Positions 17,553 through 26,032 of a stretch of 64,000 nucleotides of DNA are shown here, one piece after another. Source of the DNA: JBGQOJ01 sp052119585 (GTDB taxonomy: Bacteria > Pseudomonadota > Alphaproteobacteria > Rhodobacterales > Rhodobacteraceae); assembly GCF_052119585.1 (NCBI RefSeq), contig NZ_JBGQOJ010000008.1, positions 1 to 64,000 on the forward strand, written 5' to 3'. Made by a program: the position numbers and the translations under genes. Numbering within the stretch: the stretch's first letter is position 1; each line of letters begins with the position of its first letter. The notes under the pieces were generated by a model. That model worked only from the letters and a program-made list of their open reading frames with translations, had not been told where the DNA came from and did no database searches.

Positions 17553-18521
17553 TCAACCGTTGTCGGGCTGAAGTTTTGTGGGCAGATCAATGCCCTGCTC
17601 TTTGAACCAGCGTGCGGCACCGGGGTGCAGCGGGATGGTGCCGAATTGCAGGGTCATGTCAGCAATGCTCGCCCCTTTGAGGCTGGCCATTGCGTTGGCC
17701 TGTGCGGTCTTGTCCGCCATGATTGCAGAGACGATCTTGTAGGCCGTCTCATCATCCATCGACGCAGGGGCCGCCACACCAACACCGAAACTCCAGGTGG
17801 TATAGGCCGGAATGCCGTCTGCCGCACCTGCGGGAATCTCGACAACCGAGATGTCTGGCATTTCCGCGCGCAGTTTGTCGGCCTGTTCTGCCGAAAGACC
17901 AAGAATGCTGATGCCCGTGGTTGTGGCGATGTCCATGGTGGAACCATCAACCTTATTTCCAGAGCCGGATTTGACATAGCCCGCCACGCGGTTGTCCTTG
18001 ATCGAATTGACCATGTCGGTGGTCGATCCGCGAACGTATTCCGCAGTTAGACCCAGCGTGGCAAAAACCGCCTCTGTGGTCGATTCCGTAGCAGACCCCT
18101 TGATGCCGGGGTTGAACTTGACGCTCGCCAAACCCGCCAGATTGTCAACACCCGCATCGGCTCGTACGACCACGTTCTGCGGTGCTCCAGTGTAAACCCA
18201 AAGCAACCGCAAGTCTTGCGCATTGCCGTCGAATTCATTTGTGCCTGCATTGGCGTGCTGTGCAACATTTGTGGTAACAAGACCAAGGTCGATCTGGTTG
18301 CGCGACATGCGACGGATATTGTCCATGGTGGCGCCGGTTTCGACAACCGTCGTATTAATGCCTCCGGCATTTTCGTTAATGATCTGACCAACTGAAACGA
18401 AATAAGCATAGTGACTGGACGAGGCCGAGGTCGATCCGATCAACAGATCCTGAGCCTGAGCCGACATTGCCATGCCCGCAAGCATGGTTGCGCCAGCAAG
18501 GGCGCGCAAAGTATATTTCAT
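17553..18521 (-). CDS. TAXI-family TRAP transporter solute-binding protein
   Basis: A 322-residue periplasmic protein of the TAXI (TRAP-associated extracytoplasmic immunogenic) family. The signal peptide is about residues 1-23 (LAGATMLAGMAMSAQAQ). The mature part begins LLIGSTSASSSHYAYFVSVG, matching the family's N-terminal GT-SGT-Y pattern, with ETGATMDNIRRMSRNQIDLG after it. GGAGGATACC before the ATG gives a strong ribosome site. It is first in the operon and diverges from a LysR regulator. Its ligand is unknown; the known TAXI ligands are mostly dicarboxylates and amino acids. Confidence 0.9.
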   Translation of the reverse strand: MKYTLRALAGATMLAGMAMSAQAQDLLIGSTSASSSHYAYFVSVGQIINENAGGINTTVVETGATMDNIRRMSRNQIDLGLVTTNVAQHANAGTNEFDGNAQDLRLLWVYTGAPQNVVVRADAGVDNLAGLASVKFNPGIKGSATESTTEAVFATLGLTAEYVRGSTTDMVNSIKDNRVAGYVKSGSGNKVDGSTMDIATTTGISILGLSAEQADKLRAEMPDISVVEIPAGAADGIPAYTTWSFGVGVAAPASMDDETAYKIVSAIMADKTAQANAMASLKGASIADMTLQFGTIPLHPGAARWFKEQGIDLPTKLQPDNG

Positions 18522-18642
18522 GGTATCCTCCCTAAGTTTGCCCTGATCGAAGCACTCTCCCGTGTCCCGCAGTCAGGTTGCTGGTGGGACTATGGCAAAA
18601 ACTATCTGTTGCAAGAAGTGTTAAAAATGGGACAATTAATGC

Positions 18643-19545
18643 ATGAATCGCATCAATCCGACATTTCTTGATTTTCAGGCCGTGCTGACCCTGTCGCGGG
18701 AACCGTCTTTTCGCGCGGCGGCAGATGCGCTTGGCCTGTCTCCATCCGCGCTATCAAGGCAAATCACATCGCTCGAAGGGCGACTTGGAACACGGCTGTT
18801 CGACCGGGACACGCGCAACGTCCGCATTACCGATTCTGGCCGTACGTTCGCGCGCATCGCCGAGCGAATGGTCAATACGGTGGATGATGGAATGACCGAA
18901 TTTGACTCTTATCAGTCCGCGCGGCGGGGGCGCCTGACGATTGCTGGCCTACCGTCGATCACCGCCAGCCTCTTGCCGCCAATCCTGCGCAACTTTGCCG
19001 CCGCACATCCGGATATAGATCTCAGAATCATTGATGCTTTGTCAGGCAGTGTTCTGGATGCCGTCGAAACGGGAGTGGCCGACATAGGCTTCACGGCGGG
19101 CACGGTTTCGGCACGGTCGCGACTGTCATTTCAGCCATTGATGGAGGATGAGTTCATCGCCTTGGGCATGCCTGACGGTCCATTGGCCGAGGATCGCGTT
19201 TACGCATGGGCCGAGCTGGTGGCTATGCCCTTCATCGCGATGGCCCCCGGGACCAGCGTGCGCGAACTCATCGACGGCGCATGCCTGCGGCTTGGCCACG
19301 CCCTCAGCCCTCGTTTCGAGGTTGCGCATCTCGCAACAGCAGGGGCGCTTGTCTCTGCGGGTCTTGGAATCACAGCCTTGCCTAACTTGACGCTTGCCGT
19401 TCTGCGCCACGAAGATCTTGTGATACGCCATATCAGAGATTTTGGCGCCCGCAGGCGGATCGGACTTGTGCGCCGTTCGGGCCGAACGCTATCACCATCT
19501 GCGACGGCGTTCCTCGAACATATACGGGGATCACGATCGGGCTGA
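18643..19545 (+). CDS. LysR-family transcriptional regulator
   Basis: A 300-residue LysR protein with an N-terminal helix-turn-helix (FRAAADALGLSPSALSRQIT, then SLEGRLGTRLFDRDTRNVRI) and a two-lobed effector domain, with PSITASLLPPILRNFAAAHP near residue 105. It is transcribed away from the TAXI-TRAP-AtuA operon with 121 bases between the starts, the usual layout for a LysR activator of that operon. The coinducer is probably the imported compound or a product of it. Confidence 0.85.
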   Translation: MNRINPTFLDFQAVLTLSREPSFRAAADALGLSPSALSRQITSLEGRLGTRLFDRDTRNVRITDSGRTFARIAERMVNTVDDGMTEFDSYQSARRGRLTIAGLPSITASLLPPILRNFAAAHPDIDLRIIDALSGSVLDAVETGVADIGFTAGTVSARSRLSFQPLMEDEFIALGMPDGPLAEDRVYAWAELVAMPFIAMAPGTSVRELIDGACLRLGHALSPRFEVAHLATAGALVSAGLGITALPNLTLAVLRHEDLVIRHIRDFGARRRIGLVRRSGRTLSPSATAFLEHIRGSRSG

Positions 19546-19609
19546 TATTCTGTGGCTTTCGAACGAAGGTAGAAAACGTAGTCAGTTAAGGGACTTGTCG
19601 CGGTGCTGG

Positions 19610-20098
19610 TTAAGGTAGCCCGACATCGACTCTGGTAACGCCCGGGTGAACCAAAAACATCAGGCTGGTCTCTCCCAACTCTTTGGCGACGGGCAGCCGG
19701 TCCTGCGGTGCGAAGTCCGTTCCGTCAAACGCCCTCTTCAGATACATTTCCGAGCAGCTGCCCTGAAAGCAGGGCAATCCCTGGTTGATGAAATGTTCAA
19801 CCAATCCGTCGCGGGTCATTTCCGCTGGAAGGTTGTCGGGCTGCACGAAGGCATAGAATTTATAGTAGGCCTGTTTGCATTGAGACGCAGCCGCACATGT
19901 CCCGTCGCAGCCCGCGCATGTGGGGGAGGTCAGGCGCAACGGCCCGTCGGTGCCTGCAAACGGCGAAAGGACCGCGTCGATATCTCGCGCGTTCTGCGTC
20001 CGTGCCTCATGCCACGCGGGCATCCGCTTTAGCTGTATGCGCCCGAAGGCCGATTGCATCTCTGTCAGGGGGCTGGAAATCAACCGAGGTTCTCGCAC
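19610..20098 (-). pseudogene. Remnant of a DegT/DnrJ/EryC1-type aminotransferase
   Basis: About 160 residues match the C-terminal third of PLP-dependent sugar aminotransferases: LTEMQSAFGRIQLKRMPAWH, then KFYAFVQPDNLPAEMTRDGL, QGLPCFQGSCSEMY, and LGETSLMFLVHPGVT. The PLP-lysine domain is absent and the end also looks cut (VDVGLP then stop instead of the usual final helix). A DGTCAAASQCKQ cysteine-bearing insert lies where the family has a loop. No sugar genes adjoin it here, so it is an isolated fragment, perhaps left by a rearrangement of a polysaccharide locus. Confidence 0.65.
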
Positions 20099-20264
20099 GG
20101 TATCTGGAGAACGGCGCTGATACGGATTGGCAGAAGCAATGCCACAGCGTAGGCCATAGGCAGGAAGATGGTCGCGGACCTGTCACCCTCTTGTTCCGGA
20201 CCTCATGGCCATGTTTCGTGTCCACCAACAAACGACAAAACAGCCGCGGATGCAGCACGAATAC

Positions 20265-21527
20265 CTAAACGCCGAGCCAGAGGCCGATGCTGCCGACGCC
20301 GATCACTGCCGCATAGACGGCGATTACCCTGAGCCCCAGATGCGTGTTGCCCGCAACCATGGAAATCCCGCCCTTCACCGCCGTATTGACCGACACGGCA
20401 ATGAAGATCGCGATCGCGGCATGTCGCGCCAACAGGTCCTCGCCAACCAGCCGTGATACAGAGATCGTCAGGGCGTCCACATCGCTGATGCCCGACAGCG
20501 TTGCGGCGGCATAGACACCCCGCATGCCCAACCAGTCCTTGAGATAATGAACAACAAGCAGAACAACCGCCAAGATTGCGCCAAATGCCAGTGCCGTGGT
20601 CAATTCGAAAGGGTTTGAGATACTGCCGATACGGCCCTTCGGGCCCTGCTTTCGATCAGTGGCACGGTAGACAAGTGCGGCACCTGCCAGACCGGTCAGG
20701 GCCATGGCACCCATAGGCAGGGCCAGCGGGACGATCAGGCTGGGTTCAAACACGCCGACAAGCGCGAGAATTCGAAGAAAGGTCACAGATCCGGCGACAA
20801 TTATGCCTGCCGCTGCAATGTCGGTCATGCTGTCATTTGCGCGCGCGAGACGCGCAAGCGCCAAGGTCGTCGATGTCGATGAGGCAAGGCCGCCGAAAAT
20901 GCCTGTGGCAAGGATACCCACACCAGCCCCTGCAAGCCGGATGGCAAAATATCCGACAAAGGACAGACCCGCCACGATGACGACCGCCCACCACAATTCA
21001 TAAGGATTAAGGACCGCGCCGGGGCCGTAACCCTGATCTGGCAAAAGGGGAAGGACCACCCCGGAAATGAGCGCAAGCTTGAAAACGGCTTCAAGTTCCA
21101 GCCGCCTGATATGTCTGATCCAGCTGTGAAGCTTGGGTTTCATCGACAAGAGCAAAGCCGCCACAACAGCGACCGCAACGGCGGGGGCCATTTCGCCCAG
21201 CAGAGAAACCACGCCAAGCACGAACGTCAGAAGAAGGGCTATTTCGGTGGTAAAGCCCAGGTCGTTGTCCTCCTTCACGCTGACCCAATAGCTGACCGCC
21301 AGAAGCGCCCCGAGCGCGAGAAAGGCCAATGCAGGAAAAACCGGTGTCGTCAAAACGGCCAGCCAGCCGCAGATCCCACCCAAAAGCCCCGTCAGCGCAA
21401 AGGTCCGGATGCCGGCGGTGCGATCGCCTTCGGCGGCCTTCCGGCCATGCCAGCCGCGCTCCAGCCCCAGCAGCAGGCCAATGGCCAGTGCCAGCCCAAG
21501 GCGTATGAAGATATCAAAGTGATCCAT
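20265..21527 (-). CDS. MgtC/DUF4010-family membrane protein
   Basis: A 420-residue multi-pass inner-membrane protein. The N-terminal MgtC-like domain shows LGLALAIGLLLGLERGWHGR and AGIRTFALTGLLGGICGWLA. A DUF4010 domain follows from about residue 190, with GIFGGLASSTSTTLALARLA and ISDVDALTISVSRL. About twelve hydrophobic segments are visible. MgtC-type proteins are linked to survival at low Mg2+, but a transport function has not been settled for this two-domain form. The gene diverges from a CHAD protein gene with 217 bases between them. Confidence 0.8.
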   Translation of the reverse strand: MDHFDIFIRLGLALAIGLLLGLERGWHGRKAAEGDRTAGIRTFALTGLLGGICGWLAVLTTPVFPALAFLALGALLAVSYWVSVKEDNDLGFTTEIALLLTFVLGVVSLLGEMAPAVAVAVVAALLLSMKPKLHSWIRHIRRLELEAVFKLALISGVVLPLLPDQGYGPGAVLNPYELWWAVVIVAGLSFVGYFAIRLAGAGVGILATGIFGGLASSTSTTLALARLARANDSMTDIAAAGIIVAGSVTFLRILALVGVFEPSLIVPLALPMGAMALTGLAGAALVYRATDRKQGPKGRIGSISNPFELTTALAFGAILAVVLLVVHYLKDWLGMRGVYAAATLSGISDVDALTISVSRLVGEDLLARHAAIAIFIAVSVNTAVKGGISMVAGNTHLGLRVIAVYAAVIGVGSIGLWLGV

Positions 21528-21744
21528 GTTCGCCCATATCGTCTGTCAGAAACCGACTGTGACAGTGTGCTGTACTGCGAGGGAAAAATCCCCCTGAATC
21601 GCGAACGTCCTGCTAAAATGTCGCTTCCTGTTCAGGGCAGGGCAGGGGCAGACAGGTCTTGTCCCTTTTCCATGGGTGATAAACATGACCCTTGCTGTAT
21701 AAAAAAGCATCATGAGCAAATAGAACATTTCAGGATAGCCATTG

Positions 21745-22581
21745 ATGGTCTTGTCTTCCGGCACCACCCTTAACAAGGACATGAGCGCATCCGATGCGCT
21801 CTGTCTGATTGTCGAGGCGGCCAGCAGAGATTTCGATTTGCACCTGACAAAACTGATGACATCTGAGGACCCGGAAGGGCCGCATGGCGCGCGTGTTGCC
21901 CTAAGGCGGCTGCGGTCGGCGCTTGCAGGGTTCGCACCCCTCATCGACAAAACCGTGCTGACGATGCTGAAGTCCGACGCACGGACGTTGTTCCGCCACC
22001 TTGGCACGTTGCGCGATCTTGATGTGCTTGCACAGGGGCTGGCCGCCGCGCGGGCGCAGCGTGTCCCTCAGACCGAACACGCCCAGATCCGCACCAAAGT
22101 CCGGGATTCCATGATCACCTGCCACGCAGAGACATTCGGGGCACGGCTGCGCAGACTTTTCCAGTCGGATGACTGGAAGCGCAAGGGGAACAAGGCGCGA
22201 CACTGGCAAAAGGCGCCGGTTCGCAAGATCGCCATTCGGGCGCTTGGGCATACATGGTCCAACTGCACCAAGAATGGAAAATCCGTAAAGAAGATGTCGC
22301 AGACTGATCGTCACGCGTTTCGGAAAACCCTGAAGGCGCTGCGATATCTGACCGAGTTTTTTGGCGATCTGTGGCCGGGGAAGCCCAGAGAAGACTTTTT
22401 GGAACAGCTTAAAAAATTACAGGACTCGCTGGGCACGATCAACGATATCGCCATGATCTGTCAAAAATCTGAACCGACCAAAACGGAACGGGCGCTCCTT
22501 GATGCCCGGATGCACGATGCTTTGAAATTGGCCAAAAAGGACTGGGGCAAACTGCGCAAGCATGCGCCATTCTGGGCATAA
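21745..22581 (+). CDS. CHAD-domain protein
   Basis: A 278-residue cytoplasmic all-helical protein with a CHAD (conserved histidine alpha-helical) domain. The two halves start at HGARVALRRLRSALAGFAPL and at RHAFRKTLKALRYLTEFFG, each with the His and Arg/Lys residues of the family. CHAD domains bind polyphosphate and often accompany polyphosphate kinases or triphosphatases, none of which is seen here. ATG is taken over a TTG three bases before; another ATG at MSASDAL would have a ribosome site too close. The gene diverges from the MgtC/DUF4010 gene. Confidence 0.85.
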   Translation: MVLSSGTTLNKDMSASDALCLIVEAASRDFDLHLTKLMTSEDPEGPHGARVALRRLRSALAGFAPLIDKTVLTMLKSDARTLFRHLGTLRDLDVLAQGLAAARAQRVPQTEHAQIRTKVRDSMITCHAETFGARLRRLFQSDDWKRKGNKARHWQKAPVRKIAIRALGHTWSNCTKNGKSVKKMSQTDRHAFRKTLKALRYLTEFFGDLWPGKPREDFLEQLKKLQDSLGTINDIAMICQKSEPTKTERALLDARMHDALKLAKKDWGKLRKHAPFWA

Positions 22582-22675
22582 TCGGTCCGCCGTAAAATCT
22601 GTCGCCGCCGCGCCTGGCCGTGACCGCGCCGATTGATCCGGCGGCTGCAAAGGCCGTATTCAGGCAGTTCACGGA

Positions 22676-25600
22676 TCAATGGAAATCCCGGCTGGGGAAC
22701 AGCTTTCCGGCTTGCTCTCGCGGGTGGCGGGCGGTTGACCTGATGCGGCCCCCGGCGGGGTGCTTCGTTTCATCGGCGCGTCCGTCATTGATGTCGCTCG
22801 TCACCGGACGGCCCAAGGTCGCCAGCAGATGCGCCATATCCTCGACCCGTTCGGCGATCAGGTGAGTGACCGGCCCCTCGTGTTGGATGCGCCCGGTGAC
22901 GCAAACCAGCCTTCCTGCGATCACCGCCTTGCGGAAGGCCTTGTAGACCTTCTCCCAGACGATGACGTTGGCTGTGCCGGTTTCATCCTCCAGGGTCAAA
23001 AAGATGACACCCGAGGCGGTGCCGGGGCGCTGGCGGGTGATGACGAGGCCCGCGACCGTGACGCGGCCCCTGGCACTGGACAGGCGGTCATGCGGCAGGC
23101 TTTCGGGCAGGTTAGGGCGCAGCAGTTCCATCGGGTGTGCGCGCAAGGAAAGGCGCAGCGACAGGTAATCCTCTATCACCTCCTGGCCCAAGGTCATCTG
23201 GTGCAGGGTCACCCCGGGCTCTATTCCACCTTCGCCGTCTGCCCCAAAAAGCGGTAGCGGCGCGGGGGATTTCAGCGCCTTTGCGGCCCAAAGCGCGTCG
23301 CGGCGGGTCAGGCCAAGGGCGGCGAAAGCGTCGGCTTCGGCCAAACGCTCCAGCGTGGCGGGATGCACGCCCGCCCTTCGCCAGAGGCTTTCAACATCTG
23401 GATAGCCGTTGCCACGGGCCGCCACGATCCACGACGCGTCGTCTTCGCGCATTCCCTTGATCTGGCGAAAGCCCAGCCGCAGGGCCAGCGCCCCGTCGGC
23501 GCGTGGCTCTAATGTGCAATCCCACAGCGAATGATCAACCGAGACCGGACGGATTTCGACCCCATGGTCGCGGGCATCGCGGACCAGCTGTGCCGGGGCG
23601 TAAAACCCCATCGGCTGGCTGTTCAGCAGCGCGCAAGTAAAGACCGCCTGATGGTGGCATTTCAGCCAGCCCGAGATATAGACCAGCCGCGCAAAGCTGG
23701 CGGCGTGGCTTTCGGGGAAGCCATAGCTGCCGAACCCTTCGATTTGTGCAAAGCAGCGGCTGGCGAAATCGGCATCATAACCGCGGGCAAGCATGCCCGA
23801 GACAAACCGGTCGCGGAAGCTGCCGATGGTGCCCATGCGTTTGAAGGTGGCGAGGCTGCGACGCAAACGATCCGCCTCGGACGGGGTGAAGCCTGCGGCG
23901 ACGACGGCGATCTGCATCGCCTGTTCCTGAAACAGCGGCACGCCGTAAGTGCGCGCCAGCACCTCCATCAAGGCGGGGCCAAGGTCTTCGACCTTTTCGC
24001 GGCCCATGCGGCGATTGATGAAGGGATGGACCATGTTGCCTTGAATCGGGCCGGGGCGCACAATGGCGACCTCGCAGACCAGATCGTAAAACGTGCGCGG
24101 TCGCATCCGGGGCAAAAAGTTCAGCTGCGCCCGGCTTTCCACCTGAAACACCCCGATGGCATCGGCGCGGCAGAGCATGTCGTAGACCGGCGGGTCTTCG
24201 GGCGGGACATTGGCAAGGGTCAGGTTCTGGCCCTTATGACTGGCCAATAGGGTGAACGCCTTGCGGATGCAGGTCAGCATGCCAAGCGCAAGGATATCGA
24301 CCTTCAGCAGGCCAAGCGCGTCAATATCATCCTTGTCCCATTCGATGATGGTGCGCCCTTCCATCGCGGCATTCTCTATCGGGCAGAGTTCGTCCAGCCG
24401 GCCATGGGTGATGACAAAGCCGCCGACATGCTGGGACAGGTGGCGTGGAAAGCCGATGATCTCGCCGATCAGGCGCACGGCCAGCTGCACCCGTCGGTCC
24501 TCGATGGACAGGCCGGCGTCGCGCAACCGCTCCTCGCCGGGGGCGGCAGACGCCCAGCCCCAGATCTGGCCGGACAGCCGTGCGATTACATCCTGGCTCA
24601 ACCCCATGACCTTGCCGACCTCGCGGATGGCAGCGCGCGAGCGGAAGTGGATCACGGTGGCGGTCAGGCCTGCGCGGTCCCGGCCATAGCGGTCATAGAT
24701 CCACTGGATCACCTCTTCGCGGCGTTCGTGTTCGAAATCCACGTCGATATCCGGTGGCTCGTCGCGCTCCTTCGAGATGAACCGCTCAAAGATCAGGGTG
24801 ATGGATTCTGGTGGAACCTCGGTGATGCCCAAGAGGTAGCAGACGACCGAATTGGCCGCCGAACCGCGCCCTTGGCACAGGATGCCGCGTGAGCGGGCAA
24901 ATTGCACGATGTCATAGACCGTCAGAAAGTAGGGCGCATAGCTGACCTCGCCGATCAGGGTCAGTTCTTTTTCCACGCGGTGGGTGATCTTTGGCGGTGG
25001 TCCGTCGGGATAGCGCCAGCGCACCCCCGCACGGGTCAGGCGTTCCAGACGGGTCTGGGCGGGCTCGCCGTCCCTTGCCTCGTCGGGGTATTGATACCGC
25101 AGATCGTTCAGGCGAAACGCGCAGCGGTCGGCGATCTCGACCGTGCGGCGCAGGGCGGCGGGATGGCGGTGAAACAGCCGCGCCATTTCGGCCCCCGATT
25201 TCAGGCGACGCTCGCCATTCGCCAGCCGCTGCGTGCCGATATTGTCGATGGTGCACCCAACCCGCAGGCAGGTCAGCACATCCGCCAGCGGGCGGCGGAC
25301 CGCGCGGTGCATCAGCACATCCCCCACCGCGACCATCGGCAGGTTCGCCCCTTGCGCCAGCAGCGCCAGCTGGTCAAGACGGCTTTGGTCGCGGCCGTCA
25401 TATCGCGGTGCGGCACCAAGGAAGCTTTGGCCGGGAAATGCGCGGGCGATGGTCAGCAGATCGGCGCGGAAGGTCGCCGGATCGGGGTCTTCCAGCGGAT
25501 CGGGCGGCAGCGCGATCAGAAGCATACCCGCCCCCCATTCGATCAGATCGGCCCGTTGCAGGTGGCATTCGCCCTTTGGCGCGCGGCGCTTGCCCAAGGA

Positions 25601-26032
25601 CAAAAGCCGCGTCAGGCGCGACCATGCCGCCAGATCGGTCGGCAGGGCAAGCCACTCCACTGCGCTGTCGGTCATGACCAGACGCGCGCCCGCGATCAGC
25701 CTTGGCAGGGGCGCATCGGCCAGAACCGGGGCCAGGGTGCCCCCGGTGAAATGCGGCACGGTCTGGCGGCTGGAATGATCGGTGACGCGCTGCGACCGGG
25801 TCGTAGGGCCCTCTTGTGCCGCCTCGGGCGTGGCCTCTGCCTCGTTCCGCAGCCGGGCCAGCTCCTTCAGCGCCGAAAAGGCCCGCACGACCCCCGCCAC
25901 CGAATTGCGGTCGGTGATGGCGATGGCGGCAAGGCCCAACTCGGCGGCGCGGGTGACCAGTTCTTCGGGGTGCGATGCCCCGGTCAGGAAGGTGAAATTC
26001 GAGGTGACGCAAAGTTCGGCATAGGGGGTCAT
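22676..26032 (-). CDS. dnaE2: Error-prone DNA polymerase DnaE2 (ImuC)
   Basis: An 1118-residue C-family DNA polymerase that carries out mutagenic translesion synthesis with ImuA and ImuB after DNA damage. The PHP domain starts at residue 4 (SNFTFLTGASHPEELV). The polymerase core shows LCQGRGSAANS near 385-395, the catalytic PDIDVDF at 427-433, and KVDILALG further on, which carries the third catalytic Asp. A C-terminal OB fold (RVTVAGLVITRQRPGTASGV) follows. Residues 60-100 form a polar insertion not typical of the PHP domain. The start overlaps the imuB stop by four bases (ATGA), so translation is coupled. It is the last gene of an SOS operon. Confidence 0.95.
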   Translation of the reverse strand: MTPYAELCVTSNFTFLTGASHPEELVTRAAELGLAAIAITDRNSVAGVVRAFSALKELARLRNEAEATPEAAQEGPTTRSQRVTDHSSRQTVPHFTGGTLAPVLADAPLPRLIAGARLVMTDSAVEWLALPTDLAAWSRLTRLLSLGKRRAPKGECHLQRADLIEWGAGMLLIALPPDPLEDPDPATFRADLLTIARAFPGQSFLGAAPRYDGRDQSRLDQLALLAQGANLPMVAVGDVLMHRAVRRPLADVLTCLRVGCTIDNIGTQRLANGERRLKSGAEMARLFHRHPAALRRTVEIADRCAFRLNDLRYQYPDEARDGEPAQTRLERLTRAGVRWRYPDGPPPKITHRVEKELTLIGEVSYAPYFLTVYDIVQFARSRGILCQGRGSAANSVVCYLLGITEVPPESITLIFERFISKERDEPPDIDVDFEHERREEVIQWIYDRYGRDRAGLTATVIHFRSRAAIREVGKVMGLSQDVIARLSGQIWGWASAAPGEERLRDAGLSIEDRRVQLAVRLIGEIIGFPRHLSQHVGGFVITHGRLDELCPIENAAMEGRTIIEWDKDDIDALGLLKVDILALGMLTCIRKAFTLLASHKGQNLTLANVPPEDPPVYDMLCRADAIGVFQVESRAQLNFLPRMRPRTFYDLVCEVAIVRPGPIQGNMVHPFINRRMGREKVEDLGPALMEVLARTYGVPLFQEQAMQIAVVAAGFTPSEADRLRRSLATFKRMGTIGSFRDRFVSGMLARGYDADFASRCFAQIEGFGSYGFPESHAASFARLVYISGWLKCHHQAVFTCALLNSQPMGFYAPAQLVRDARDHGVEIRPVSVDHSLWDCTLEPRADGALALRLGFRQIKGMREDDASWIVAARGNGYPDVESLWRRAGVHPATLERLAEADAFAALGLTRRDALWAAKALKSPAPLPLFGADGEGGIEPGVTLHQMTLGQEVIEDYLSLRLSLRAHPMELLRPNLPESLPHDRLSSARGRVTVAGLVITRQRPGTASGVIFLTLEDETGTANVIVWEKVYKAFRKAVIAGRLVCVTGRIQHEGPVTHLIAERVEDMAHLLATLGRPVTSDINDGRADETKHPAGGRIRSTARHPREQAGKLFPSRDFH

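Noticed and set aside
21630..21660. Run of G-tracts (gggcagggcaggggcagacagg) as a possible G-quadruplex
   Set aside because: Only three tracts have three or more G; the fourth has two, so the pattern is incomplete.
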